Origin: Streptomyces sp. SM10
GTDB taxonomy: Bacteria; Actinomycetota; Actinomycetes; Streptomycetales; Streptomycetaceae
DNA: 64,000 nucleotides
Direction of reading: 5' to 3'
Assembly (NCBI RefSeq): GCF_002910915.1
Contig: NZ_NEUF01000184.1
Span: forward strand, 1-64,000
Below the pieces are notes generated by a model. The model worked only from the letters and a program-made list of their open reading frames with translations, was not told where the DNA came from and made no database searches. The position numbers and the translations under genes are program-made. Of this stretch, positions 12,086 through 20,784 are shown piece after piece. Position 1 is the first letter of the stretch, and every line of letters starts with the position of its first letter.

Positions 12086-13684
12086 GTGGCCCGGCGACCA
12101 CTCCCCCGCATCCTCAAGGGCGGCAGCGCTTCGATCACCCGCAGCCGGGAGATCGCGCGCACGGCCGCCGACAACGCCACCGACGTCCTCCACCCGCTGA
12201 TCACGGTCACCCGTGGCCTGCGGCTGCTGGCGGGAGCGGGGCGGCAGAAATGGGCCGCGACACCCAGGGAGCGGCGCGGACACGCACTGTTCCTCGTCGC
12301 GGCCTGCGTACTGGCGGTGGCGCTCATCCCCTACGGGCCCCTGCTGGCCCTCATCGCGGTGATGGGCGCCGCCGCGTGGCGCGGGCGCGACCGCACCCCC
12401 GCGAAGACCGGCCCCGACGAGGCGGAGACCGCACGCCTCCAGGCGCTGTACGAGGCGCTGGTCCCGCACTTCTCCGTGGCCGACGACCCCGGCCCGCTGT
12501 TCTCCCACGGCGGCGACTGGGAGAAGGCCTTCGGCACGTCGTACGCCTTCGACGGCAACGGACGCCTCACCCGGCTCCAGGTGACCTACCCGGCCTACTT
12601 CACCGACGGCGACCCCGTGTCCCGCGGCCGGGTCGAGCAGGTCCTCCACGCCAAGTCCGGCCGGGGCCGCGAATACCACTTCACCTGGGACGAGGAGGGC
12701 AACCACCTCCTCATGACCGTGCTCGCCGCACTCCCCACCACGATCGCCGCCCAGCGCTTCGTCACCGCCCCCGGCGAGACGGTGCTGGGGTTCACCGACG
12801 CGGACGCGGTCCGGCGCACCGTTCCGGTCCTGGACGGCGACGCGACGCGTGACGCCTCTCCCGTGGTCTGGCGGACCGGTGCCCGTTCGACCGAGCCCCA
12901 TCTGCTGATCGCGGGGCACCCCGGCAGCGGCACCACGACCCTCATGCGCTCGCTGGCCCTGCAGGCCCTCCAGCACGGCGACGTCGTCGTCGTGGAGGGC
13001 GCCGGCTCGGGCGAGTACGGCTTCCTGACCGGCCGCGACGGCGTCCTGGCCGTGGAGCGCGGGCTGGCCGGGGCCCTCTCGACGCTCGAATGGGCGGCGC
13101 ACGAGACGGAGCGGCGGCTCATCGCCGCCAACCGGGCCCGTCAGGCCGGGCATCCCGAACCCGAGGACATCAAGCGCCCCCTCTGGATCCTCCTGGACCG
13201 CCCGAGCGCGCTGGGGCACCTGGCCGCCGCCGACGACAGGCAGGACCCCCAGGAACTGCTGCAGGTGCCGCTCCGGCACGGCCGCGCCGCCGGTGTGACG
13301 GTCGTCGTCGCGGACCAGTTCGACAGCCTGGACGCGCTCACCGAGACGGTGCGGACCCACACCAGGGCCCGCGTCGTCCTCGGTCCGGCCGACCGCGGGC
13401 AGGTCGAGTCGGTCCTGGGGGCCGAGCCGCACACCACACCCACACCAGACGTCCCGCCGGGACGCGGCTACGCCCGGCTGGGCGCCGGGGAGGTGCTCCG
13501 GCTCCAGGTACCGGCCACCCCGGACCCGTACGACGAGGCCACGAGCGAGGCTCACCGGCAGGCGGTGCTCGACCTGCTGCCCGGTGGCGCGCCCGTGGTG
13601 GAGCAGGCGGCCCCGGAGGCCGCCGAACCCGTCGCCGCGCACAAGGACCAGCTGATCGGGGCCCCGGCCGCCGCGGAGGGATGA
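12086..13684 (+). CDS. sffA: SffA, SpoIIIE/FtsK-like septal protein with degenerate ATPase
   Basis: A 532-residue protein. Residues about 66-97 are two membrane segments, followed by a soluble region and an FtsK-like motor domain (about 265-500). The P-loop reads GHPGSGTTT (residues 277-285), with Thr283 in place of the invariant Lys. The Walker B region reads WILLDRP (Asp371 followed by Arg, not Glu). In the FtsK family these residues bind and hydrolyse ATP during DNA translocation, so this copy may bind nucleotide poorly or act structurally. SffA is brought to sporulation septa by SmeA. A terminator follows directly. Confidence 0.8.
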   Translation: MARRPLPRILKGGSASITRSREIARTAADNATDVLHPLITVTRGLRLLAGAGRQKWAATPRERRGHALFLVAACVLAVALIPYGPLLALIAVMGAAAWRGRDRTPAKTGPDEAETARLQALYEALVPHFSVADDPGPLFSHGGDWEKAFGTSYAFDGNGRLTRLQVTYPAYFTDGDPVSRGRVEQVLHAKSGRGREYHFTWDEEGNHLLMTVLAALPTTIAAQRFVTAPGETVLGFTDADAVRRTVPVLDGDATRDASPVVWRTGARSTEPHLLIAGHPGSGTTTLMRSLALQALQHGDVVVVEGAGSGEYGFLTGRDGVLAVERGLAGALSTLEWAAHETERRLIAANRARQAGHPEPEDIKRPLWILLDRPSALGHLAAADDRQDPQELLQVPLRHGRAAGVTVVVADQFDSLDALTETVRTHTRARVVLGPADRGQVESVLGAEPHTTPTPDVPPGRGYARLGAGEVLRLQVPATPDPYDEATSEAHRQAVLDLLPGGAPVVEQAAPEAAEPVAAHKDQLIGAPAAAEG

Positions 13685-13690
13685 GCACGC

Positions 13691-13721
13691 GGCGCCCCGG
13701 ACCGTCACGGTCCGGGGCGCC
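13691..13721. terminator. Bidirectional terminator between sffA and the MocR gene
   Basis: A perfect 14-bp stem (GGCGCCCCGGACCG at 13691-13704 with its complement at 13708-13721) and a 3-nt loop lie between two convergent genes. It starts 7 nt after the sffA stop. Confidence 0.85.
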
Positions 13722-13729
13722 CCGTCACG

Positions 13730-15229
13730 TCAGGCCACGAAGGTCCGGGGCGCCTCGGCTCCCGCGCCCGCCCCCGAGCCGACCAGCTCGGCGGCGGCGG
13801 CCAGTCGCAGCGCCGCCTCCTCGGCCAGCGGGCCGCCCACGGTGAAGGGCAGCCGCACATAGCCCTCGAAGGCCCCGTCGACCCCGAACCGGGGCCCCGA
13901 CGGGACGCGTACGCCGACCCGCTCGCCCGCGACGGCGAGCCTGGAGCCGGAGAGCCCGCCGGTCCGGACCCAGAGGGTGAGCCCCCCGCGCGGCACCTCG
14001 AACTCCCAATCCGGGAGCTCCCGTCGCAGCGCCCGCACCAGGTCGTCCCTGTTCTCCTTCGCCTGCGCGCGCCTGACGGCCACGGCCTGTTCCCAGCCGC
14101 CCGTCCGCAGCAGCCAGTTGATGGCGAGCTGCTCCAGCACCGGCGTCCCCATGTCGGCGTACGCGCGTGCCGCGACCAGGCTCCGGATGACGTCCGGCGC
14201 CGCCCTGACCCATCCGATCCGCATGCCCGCCCAGAACGCCTTGCTCGCCGATCCGACGGTCAGGACCGTGCTGCCCGCCGGATCGAAGGCGCAGACCCTG
14301 CGCGGCATCTCGACGTCCGCGTCCAGGTGCAGCTCGTTCATGGTCTCGTCGACCACCAGGACCGTGCCCGCCGACCGGGCGGCCTCGACGAGGGCCCGGC
14401 GCTGCTGCTCGTCGGCCAGCGCCCCGGTGGGGTTGTGGAAGTCCGCGACGACGTAGGCCAGCCGCGGGGCGGCGTCCCGCAGCACCTGCCTCCAGCGGTT
14501 CATGTCCCAGCCGCCGAGGCCCTCCTCCATCGCCACGGGAACCAGCCTGGCGCCCGCCTCACGCATGAGCTGGAGGATGTTGGCGTAGCTCGGGGACTCC
14601 ACCGCGATGCGTTCGCCGCGCCCGGCGAAGAGGTGGCAGATGGCGTCGATGGCGCCCATCGCGCCGGTGGTGACCATGATCTGTTCGGGCATCGTGGGAA
14701 TGCCCTGCCCGGTGTAGCGGTCCGCGATCATCTGCCGCAGCGCGGGGAGACCGGCGGGGTAGTCGCCATGGGTGTGGGCGTAGGGCGGCAGCTCCTCCAG
14801 GGCGCCCTGGACGGCCCGGGTCAGCCAGGGCTCGGGCGCGGGCAGCGAGGCGCACCCCAGGTCGATCATCGAGCCGAGCGACTCGGGGGGCAGGGGTTCG
14901 AGCCCGCGGGCGGGCAGCGGATTGCCCGCGGGAACCGCGGTCCAGCTGCCGGCCCCGCGGCGCGACTCCAGGAAGCCCTCGGCCCGCAGCGCCTCGTAGG
15001 CGGCGGCGACGGTGGTCCGGCTGAGGGACAGGGCCAGGGCGAGCTCCCGCTCGGCGGGAAGGCGCGCGGCGACCGGGACCCGGCCCTCGAGCACGAGGAG
15101 GCGCACACCGTCGGCGAGGGCGCGGTAGGCGGGCGGCTTACGGACACCCGGCGGCAGAGGGCGCGCCTGCTGGCCCTGGAGCTGGCGGGCGAGCTGCGCC
15201 GCACCGACGGTCGAAGTCCACTGAGCCAT
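13730..15229 (-). CDS. MocR-type regulator (GntR HTH fused to aminotransferase domain)
   Basis: About 499 residues from the ATG at 15229, which is preceded by GAGGAAGGTGG; an upstream in-frame ATG at 15316 would read through the promoter. Residues about 30-110 form a winged helix of the GntR type (LPAERELALALSLSRTTVAAAYEALRAEG). Residues about 130-490 form a fold-type I aminotransferase with the PLP Lys in GSASKAFWAG and the NPTG motif. MocR proteins sense PLP or an amino acid and control a neighbouring gene. The divergent yczE-like membrane gene 101 bp away is the obvious target. Confidence 0.85.
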   Translation of the reverse strand: MAQWTSTVGAAQLARQLQGQQARPLPPGVRKPPAYRALADGVRLLVLEGRVPVAARLPAERELALALSLSRTTVAAAYEALRAEGFLESRRGAGSWTAVPAGNPLPARGLEPLPPESLGSMIDLGCASLPAPEPWLTRAVQGALEELPPYAHTHGDYPAGLPALRQMIADRYTGQGIPTMPEQIMVTTGAMGAIDAICHLFAGRGERIAVESPSYANILQLMREAGARLVPVAMEEGLGGWDMNRWRQVLRDAAPRLAYVVADFHNPTGALADEQQRRALVEAARSAGTVLVVDETMNELHLDADVEMPRRVCAFDPAGSTVLTVGSASKAFWAGMRIGWVRAAPDVIRSLVAARAYADMGTPVLEQLAINWLLRTGGWEQAVAVRRAQAKENRDDLVRALRRELPDWEFEVPRGGLTLWVRTGGLSGSRLAVAGERVGVRVPSGPRFGVDGAFEGYVRLPFTVGGPLAEEAALRLAAAAELVGSGAGAGAEAPRTFVA

Positions 15230-15250
15230 GTAAATCAGTCCACCTTCCTC

Positions 15251-15277
15251 GGATTGGCCATAGTTGGGAGCCAATCC
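15251..15277. promoter_or_regulatory. Inverted repeat in the mocR/yczE divergent promoter
   Basis: GGATTGGC (15251-15258) and GCCAATCC (15270-15277) are perfect 8-bp arms separated by 11 bp, centred between the two divergent start codons. A dimeric regulator such as the adjacent MocR protein is the likely ligand. Confidence 0.5.
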
Positions 15278-15330
15278 CCCGCCACAGAGTGACATGCAGC
15301 AGTCCACCATCACCACACAGGGAGCCCCAC

Positions 15331-15999
15331 GTGTCAGAGACCACCGCCCGGATCGGCACCAGGCTCACCCGGCGGCTCATCCATCTGTACGTGGGACTGG
15401 CGCTGTACGGGGCCAGTTCGGCGCTCCTCGTGCGCGCCGGACTCGGCCTGGAGCCCTGGGGCGTCCTGCACCAGGGACTCGCAGAGCGGACCGGCATCTC
15501 CATCGGGGTCGTCTCGATCATCGTCGGGGCGGTCGTCCTGCTGGTGTGGATCCCGATCCGGCAGCGCCCGGGGCTCGGCACCGTGTCCAACGTCTTCGCC
15601 GTCGGCATCGCGATGGACGGCACACTCGCCCTCGTCCCGCAGGCCCACGGCCTCGGTGCGCAGATCCCGCTGATGGCCGCGGGCATCGTCCTCAACGGCG
15701 TGGCCACGGGTCTGTACATCTCCGCGCGCTTCGGCCCTGGCCCGCGCGACGGTCTGATGACGGGCCTGAACCGGCTCACGGGGCGTTCCATCAGGCAGGT
15801 GCGCACGGCGCTCGAGGTGGCCGTGGTCGTGACCGGCTTCGCGCTGGGCGGATCCCTGGGCGTGGGCACCGTCCTCTACGCCCTCGCCATCGGGCCGCTC
15901 GCCCAGTTCTTCCTGCGCTTCTTCGACCTCCCCACGCCGGACTCCGGCACGGTGGCCGTTGCCGGGGCGACACCCCGAGGGGCGATACTTCCGCGGTGA
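15331..15999 (+). CDS. YczE/YitT-like integral membrane protein
   Basis: About 222 residues from the GTG at 15331, chosen because GGGAG lies 6-10 nt upstream; the ORF can be extended to 15289 but without a ribosome site. Five to six hydrophobic segments alternate with short loops, and the motif GPGPRDGLMTGL typical of YczE-like proteins is present at about residue 140. The transported or sensed molecule is unknown. Genes of this family are regularly found next to MocR regulators, as here. The stop overlaps the GDPD start by GTGA, so the two are co-translated. Confidence 0.8.
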   Translation: MSETTARIGTRLTRRLIHLYVGLALYGASSALLVRAGLGLEPWGVLHQGLAERTGISIGVVSIIVGAVVLLVWIPIRQRPGLGTVSNVFAVGIAMDGTLALVPQAHGLGAQIPLMAAGIVLNGVATGLYISARFGPGPRDGLMTGLNRLTGRSIRQVRTALEVAVVVTGFALGGSLGVGTVLYALAIGPLAQFFLRFFDLPTPDSGTVAVAGATPRGAILPR

Positions 16000-16766
16000 A
16001 CGCAGCGACTGGACGCCATCCCTATCTGGACCATCCTTCGACGATCCCCTTCGCCCACCGGGGCGGGGCGGCCGGCGGGATGGAGAACACGGCGGCCGCG
16101 TTCCGGCGGGCGGCCGGTGCCGGCTACCGCTACTTCGAGACCGATGTGCACGCCACGGCGGACGGCCGTCTGGTCGCCTTTCACGACCCGACCCTGGACC
16201 GGGTGACGGACTCCCGGGGCAGGATGGCCGAGCTGCCGTGGAGCGAGGTGCGCCGGGCGCGGGTGGCGGGCAGCGAGCCGCTGCCGCTCTTCGAGGAGCT
16301 GCTGGAGGAGTTCCCGGACGCCCGGTGGAACGTGGACATCAAGGCGGAACCCGCCCTCGGCCCGCTCGTCGACCTGATCCGCCGGGCCGACGCCTGGGAC
16401 CGGGTCTGCGTGGGCTCGTTCTCGGAGGCTCGCGTGGCCAGGGCCCACCGTCTCGCCGGCCCTCGCCTCGCCACGTCCTACGGGGTCCGTGGCGTGCTGG
16501 CGCTGCGGCTGCGCTCGTACGGCATACCCGCGGCACTCCGGGCGGGCGCGGTCTGCGCGCAGGTCCCGGAGAGCCAGAACGGCGTCCGCGTGGTCGACCG
16601 GAGGTTCGTGCGCGCGGCGCACGCGCGCGGCCTGCAGGTCCACGTCTGGACGGTCAACGAACCGGAACGGATGGCGGCGCTCCTGGACCTCGGGGTCGAT
16701 GGCATCATGACCGATCACATCGAGACGCTGCGCACGGTGCTGAGCGAGCGGGGGGCCTGGGCCTGA
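15996..16766 (+). CDS. Glycerophosphodiester phosphodiesterase
   Basis: A 256-residue enzyme starting at a GTG that overlaps the preceding stop. It has the GDPD TIM-barrel signatures: AHRGG near residue 19, ENT at about 29, ETDVH (metal-binding Glu and Asp) at about 48 and FHDPTLDR at about 65; VDIKAEP and WTVNEPERM follow. It hydrolyses glycerophosphodiesters to glycerol 3-phosphate and an alcohol. There is no signal peptide, so it acts in the cytosol. It forms an operon with the yczE-like gene and possibly the MFS gene 43 bp downstream. Confidence 0.92.
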   Translation: MNAATGRHPYLDHPSTIPFAHRGGAAGGMENTAAAFRRAAGAGYRYFETDVHATADGRLVAFHDPTLDRVTDSRGRMAELPWSEVRRARVAGSEPLPLFEELLEEFPDARWNVDIKAEPALGPLVDLIRRADAWDRVCVGSFSEARVARAHRLAGPRLATSYGVRGVLALRLRSYGIPAALRAGAVCAQVPESQNGVRVVDRRFVRAAHARGLQVHVWTVNEPERMAALLDLGVDGIMTDHIETLRTVLSERGAWA

Positions 16767-16809
16767 CGCCGGACCGGCCGCGTCACCACGGAACACGAGG
16801 GGGCGCGGC

Positions 16810-18174
16810 GTGAGCACCGGTACCGCGGACAAGGCGGATCCGCCCAAACGGCCGGCCGGGGCCGCCGGACGCAGGCGGGAGCAGCACGGCTGGTACTTCT
16901 ACGACTTCGCCTGCTCCGTCTACTCCACCAGCGTCCTCACGGTCTTCCTCGGCCCCTATCTGACCTCGATAGCGAAGGCGGCCGCCGACGCGGAAGGTTT
17001 CGTGCACCCGCTGGGGATACCCGTGCGGGCCGGCTCGCTCTTCGCGTACGCCGTGTCGGTGTCCATCGTCGTGGCGGTGGTCGTCATGCCGGTCGTGGGC
17101 GCGGCGGCGGACCGCACGGGGCGCAAGAAGCCGCTGCTCGCGGCGGCCGCCTACACGGGCGCGACAGCCACGGCCTGCATGTTCTTCCTGGAGGGCCACC
17201 GCTATCTGCTGGGGGCCTTCCTCCTGATCGTGGCGAACGCGTCGATCTCCGTGTCGATGGCCCTCTACAACTCCTATCTGCCGCAGATCGCCGCCCCGGA
17301 GGAACGCGACGCGGTCTCCTCGCGCGGGTGGGCCTTCGGCTACACCTCGGGCGCGCTCGTCCTGGTCCTGAATCTGGTCCTCTACACGGGCCACGACTCC
17401 TTCGGCCTGTCCGAGTCCGACGCGGTCCGGATCTGCATCGCCTCCGCCGGCGTGTGGTGGGGCGCCTTCTCCCTCGTGCCGCTGCGGCGGCTGCGGGACC
17501 GCCGGGTGGCTCCCGGCGGTGACGGTGCGGTCGGATCGGGCTGGCGCCAGCTGCGGGCGACGCTGCGGGACATGCGCCGCCACCCGCTCACCCTGGCCTT
17601 CCTGCTCGCCTACCTGATCTACAACGACGGCATCCAGACGGTGATCTCCCAGGCCTCGCTGTACGGCTCCGAGGAGCTCGGCCTCGACCAGACGACCCTG
17701 ATCACCGCGGTGCTGCTCGTCCAGGTGCTCGCGGTGGCGGGGGCCCTGGGGATGGGACGACTCGCCCGGCGGTTCGGGGCGAAGCGCACGATTCTCGCCT
17801 CACTGGCCGTCTGGACGCTGATCCTCGCCGCGGCGTACGTGCTGCCCGCCGACGCGCCGGTGTTCTTCTACTCCCTGGCGGCCGCGATCGGGCTGGTGAT
17901 GGGCGGCAGCCAGGCCCTCTCGCGGTCGCTGTTCTCGCATCTGGTCCCCAGCGGGAAGGAGGCGGAGTACTTCTCCGCCTACGAGATGAGCGACCGGGGA
18001 CTCAGCTGGCTGGGACCCCTGGTCTTCGGTCTCGGCTACCAGCTCACCGGCAGCTACCGGGACGCGATCCTGTCCCTGGTGCTCTTCTTCGCGGTCGGCT
18101 CCGTGCTGCTGGCGAGGGTTCCCCTACGAGCGGCGGTGGCCGCCGCGGGCAATCCTGTGCCCGAACGGATTTAG
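16810..18174 (+). CDS. UMF1/ATG22-like MFS transporter
   Basis: A 454-residue protein with about 12 membrane helices starting at a GTG. The region WYFYDFACSVYSTSVLTVFL (residues about 31-50) is characteristic of the UMF1 family (Atg22-like permeases). AAADRTGRKKP (about 99) is the MFS loop 2-3 motif. Fungal Atg22 exports amino acids from the vacuole; bacterial substrates are unknown. It lies between the GDPD gene and the rbpA promoter. Confidence 0.85.
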   Translation: MSTGTADKADPPKRPAGAAGRRREQHGWYFYDFACSVYSTSVLTVFLGPYLTSIAKAAADAEGFVHPLGIPVRAGSLFAYAVSVSIVVAVVVMPVVGAAADRTGRKKPLLAAAAYTGATATACMFFLEGHRYLLGAFLLIVANASISVSMALYNSYLPQIAAPEERDAVSSRGWAFGYTSGALVLVLNLVLYTGHDSFGLSESDAVRICIASAGVWWGAFSLVPLRRLRDRRVAPGGDGAVGSGWRQLRATLRDMRRHPLTLAFLLAYLIYNDGIQTVISQASLYGSEELGLDQTTLITAVLLVQVLAVAGALGMGRLARRFGAKRTILASLAVWTLILAAAYVLPADAPVFFYSLAAAIGLVMGGSQALSRSLFSHLVPSGKEAEYFSAYEMSDRGLSWLGPLVFGLGYQLTGSYRDAILSLVLFFAVGSVLLARVPLRAAVAAAGNPVPERI

Positions 18175-18351
18175 ACGTTGAAGTGAAAGGCCGGTAGTGT
18201 ACGCCTTTGGTGTGCCCGGAGGACCGTTACTGCGAGCGGAAGAAGTCAAACCGTTGGGTGACACATTCCACCAGGGGTGACAAACCGGGCACCGATGGGT
18301 AAGCAACCCAGACCAAGCAGCGGCACGACGGGCGACGCATGACCGGCAACG

Positions 18352-18378
18352 GGAATCTTTACCGCCGACCGGACGTTG
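18352..18378 (+). promoter_or_regulatory. Sigma-R promoter of rbpA
   Basis: GGGAAT (18352-18357), exactly 18 nt, then GTT (18376-18378) match the thiol-stress sigma-R consensus GGGAAT-N18-GTT. In S. coelicolor rbpA is a known sigma-R target, so the assignment is strong. Confidence 0.85.
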
Positions 18379-18438
18379 ACCGGATGACGACGACAGCGAC
18401 ACCTGTCCTGTGGGCGACAAGCCCGGGAGGCACGATTC

Positions 18439-18813
18439 ATGAGTGAGCGAGCTCTCCGCGGTACGCGACTCGTGGTGACCAGCTACGAGACGGACCGCGG
18501 CATCGATCTGGCCCCGCGCCAGGCGGTGGAGTACGCATGCCCGAACGGACATCGATTTGAGATGCCGTTCTCGGTAGAGGCGGAAATTCCGGCGGAGTGG
18601 GAGTGCAAGGCGTGCGGCGCCACAGCACTTCTGGTGGACGGGGATGGCCCCGAGGAGAAGAAGGGCAAGCCTGCGCGTACGCACTGGGACATGCTCATGG
18701 AGCGGCGTACGCGCGAGGAGCTGGAGGAGGTGCTGGCCGAGAGGCTGGCAGTCCTGCGCTCCGGTGCCATGAACATCGCCGTGCACCCGCGGGACAGCAG
18801 GAAGTCTGCCTGA
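18439..18813 (+). CDS. rbpA: RNA polymerase-binding protein RbpA
   Basis: A 124-residue actinobacterial transcription factor of the usual length. The zinc-binding core has Cys34, His38, Cys56 and Cys59 (CPNGH ... CKACG). The C-terminal half (HWDMLMERRTREELEEVLAE) is the sigma-interaction domain. RbpA binds the beta subunit and principal sigma factors and stabilises open complexes. GGGAGG precedes the ATG by about 10 nt. It is transcribed from a sigma-R promoter 60 bp upstream and converges on fxsA with only 20 bp between stops. Confidence 0.97.
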   Translation: MSERALRGTRLVVTSYETDRGIDLAPRQAVEYACPNGHRFEMPFSVEAEIPAEWECKACGATALLVDGDGPEEKKGKPARTHWDMLMERRTREELEEVLAERLAVLRSGAMNIAVHPRDSRKSA

Positions 18814-18833
18814 CCGCGTACCACCGCACAGAT

Positions 18834-19397
18834 TCAAGAGCCGCGGGGCCGCCCCGGAGCGCCGTCCTCACGGATGACCTCGCCCTGGACCACCTTGCCG
18901 TCCGGGCGGTGCATACGGGCCTGCTGGAAGGCGTCCGAGAGTCCGCCCGGCGCGGACTTCCTCATCCGGCGCTCCAGGGAGCGTTCCGCGGAGCGCCCGA
19001 GCGCCGAGCGGACCGGGGGCACCAGGAGCAGGAGTCCCGCCGCGTCGGAGATCAGGCCGGGGATCATCAGCAGCAGACCGCCCAGCATGAGGAGGCCGTT
19101 GCCCTTGCTGCCGGCCGGGGTCGCGGGCGGGCCGGCGGAAGCGCCGGGCTGCCCAGGCATCTGCTGGAGGGTCTCGGTGAGGTTGCGGAAGGCCCGGCGG
19201 CCGGCCCGCTTGATCACCGCGGCGCCGAGCACGGCGCCGGCGGCCAGGATCAGCAGCACGGTGAAGCCGTTCGCCGCACCGGCCACGACGGTCAGCAGCC
19301 AGATCTCCAGCACCAGCCAGGCGGCGATGCCCAGCGGCAGGAGGGTACGGGCGCGTGAGCGCCGTGGACGGTTCGGAGGCGGTGTGCCGGTCGTCAT
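18834..19397 (-). CDS. fxsA: FxsA family membrane protein
   Basis: A 187-residue protein with the FxsA core: hydrophobic segments at about residues 18-60 (two) and 100-128. Between them is a cytoplasmic stretch with an actinobacterial Pro/Ala linker, and a charged C-terminal tail follows. In E. coli FxsA (SuzF) alleviates phage exclusion; its biochemical role is unknown. It lies 84 bp downstream of ppm1 on the same strand and is probably co-transcribed. Confidence 0.85.
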   Translation of the reverse strand: MTTGTPPPNRPRRSRARTLLPLGIAAWLVLEIWLLTVVAGAANGFTVLLILAAGAVLGAAVIKRAGRRAFRNLTETLQQMPGQPGASAGPPATPAGSKGNGLLMLGGLLLMIPGLISDAAGLLLLVPPVRSALGRSAERSLERRMRKSAPGGLSDAFQQARMHRPDGKVVQGEVIREDGAPGRPRGS

Positions 19398-19481
19398 GCC
19401 CCCAGTGTGCCTGTACGGGCGTGCAAGCGGCGAAAGGGGGTGATCATGAGGCCCCGGAGGCCCGGGCCCGAGGGAGGCCGG

Positions 19482-20249
19482 TCAGGGGGTTCTGCGGCCC
19501 AGCACCTTGTTGGCCCGGCCGGTGATCCCCCAGCCGGTGACCCTCCACAGGGCCTCGACGAGGATGTCGCGGCTCATCTTGGAGTCACCGATCTCCCGCT
19601 CCATGAAGGTGATCGGCACCTCGACGACGTGGTAGCCGGCCTCGACGGCCCGCCGTGCCAGGTCCACCTGGAAGCAGTACCCCTGCGACGCGACCTCGTC
19701 GAGGCCGAGTCCGTCCAGGGTCCCGGTGCGGAAGGCCCGGTAGCCGCCGGTGACGTCCCGCACCGTGAGGCCCAGGAGGACCCGGGAGTAGAGGCTGCCG
19801 CCGCGCGAGATCATCTCGCGGTGCCTGGGCCAGTTGACCACCCGGCCGCCGGGGACCCATCGCGAGCCGAGGACCAGATCGGCGCCCTTCAGCGCGGTGA
19901 GCAGCCGGGGCAGCTCCTCAGGCTGGTGGGAGCCGTCCGCGTCCATCTCGACCAGGACGCCGTAGCCGTGCTCGGAACCCCAGCGGAAGCCGGCGAGGTA
20001 GGCGGCGCCGAGCCCTTCCTTGCCCTTGCGGTGCAGGACGTGCACCTGGCTGTCGCCCACCGCGAGTTCGTCGGCGACCTTGCCGGTGCCGTCGGGGCTG
20101 TTGTCGTCGGCGACGAGGACGTCCGCTTCCGGAACGGCGGCGCGCACCCGCGCGACGATCAGCTTGACGTTCTCGGCCTCGTTGTAGGTCGGAATGATGA
20201 CCAAGACTCTGCCGAGCGGGCCGAACTGCCTCTGACCGCCGTCGTTCAC
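19482..20249 (-). CDS. ppm1: Polyprenol-phosphate mannosyltransferase
   Basis: A 255-residue GT2 enzyme: VLVIIPTYNEAENV near the N-terminus, DDNSPDGT at about 49, the DAD metal motif in VEMDADGSHQPEE at about 100, and RRAVEAGYHVVEVPITFMER in the C-terminal third. It transfers mannose from GDP-mannose to polyprenyl phosphate on the inner membrane face, supplying periplasmic protein O-mannosylation. It is the short, soluble form without the acyltransferase domain fused in some actinobacteria. Synteny with rbpA and fxsA supports the Ppm1 name. Confidence 0.93.
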   Translation of the reverse strand: MNDGGQRQFGPLGRVLVIIPTYNEAENVKLIVARVRAAVPEADVLVADDNSPDGTGKVADELAVGDSQVHVLHRKGKEGLGAAYLAGFRWGSEHGYGVLVEMDADGSHQPEELPRLLTALKGADLVLGSRWVPGGRVVNWPRHREMISRGGSLYSRVLLGLTVRDVTGGYRAFRTGTLDGLGLDEVASQGYCFQVDLARRAVEAGYHVVEVPITFMEREIGDSKMSRDILVEALWRVTGWGITGRANKVLGRRTP

Positions 20250-20784
20250 TACTGCCCCTTAAAGTCCGTACGCAGGTGCACACCATATCCAGCACGGCGC
20301 GGCCCGGATCCGACGCGGTGGCGAGGGCGGCGTGTGACGGGTGGACAGAAGCACGGAACTGCGGACAGAAGGACAGCACTGCGGATCGGGGCCCGGCGTC
20401 CTTCGGGCCGACCTGGGACCCGCTGGCTGCAGGTCGACCGAGAGCCGTTGTCTACTGAACCTCCGGGCCCCACCCGGGTCACACCTGCCGTCCGGACGAA
20501 ACCTTCCCCCGCCCCCGAGGCGCGGGCGCTGAACCTGGCTGTCAGTGGTGGTGCGCCGGTGCGGCACACCGCCCCATGACTCAGCGGCGTTCGACGACTG
20601 CGTGGAGGTTTGACCGGTCGGACGTCCAGTGGTGGACCCGGCCGAACCTACCGGCCCCTGGGCACTTTCTGTCAACACTCGTCCGACCTGCGGTTTCTCC
20701 CGAAAACACCTGGTCAATGCCGAGGAAGCCCAGGTCGTGGGAGACCCCCCGCGCCTTCGATCGGCGGTACGGAATGTACGGACG
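20250..20784. other. 535-bp gene-free region upstream of ppm1
   Basis: It lies between the ppm1 start and the amidohydrolase stop, both on the minus strand. Short ORFs occur on both strands but have no ribosome site or recognisable protein features. A pair of ACTGCGGA direct repeats (about 20357-20381) is present. I see no convincing RNA gene. It most likely holds the ppm1 promoter. Confidence 0.4.

Noticed and set aside
15230..15316. Earlier in-frame ATG for the MocR regulator
   Set aside because: It would translate the divergent promoter and the inverted repeat; the ATG at 15229 has a good ribosome site and starts the homologous region.
20340..20390. Short repeats upstream of ppm1 as a CRISPR-like or tandem array
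   Set aside because: Only two 8-bp copies are present, without regular spacing or further units.
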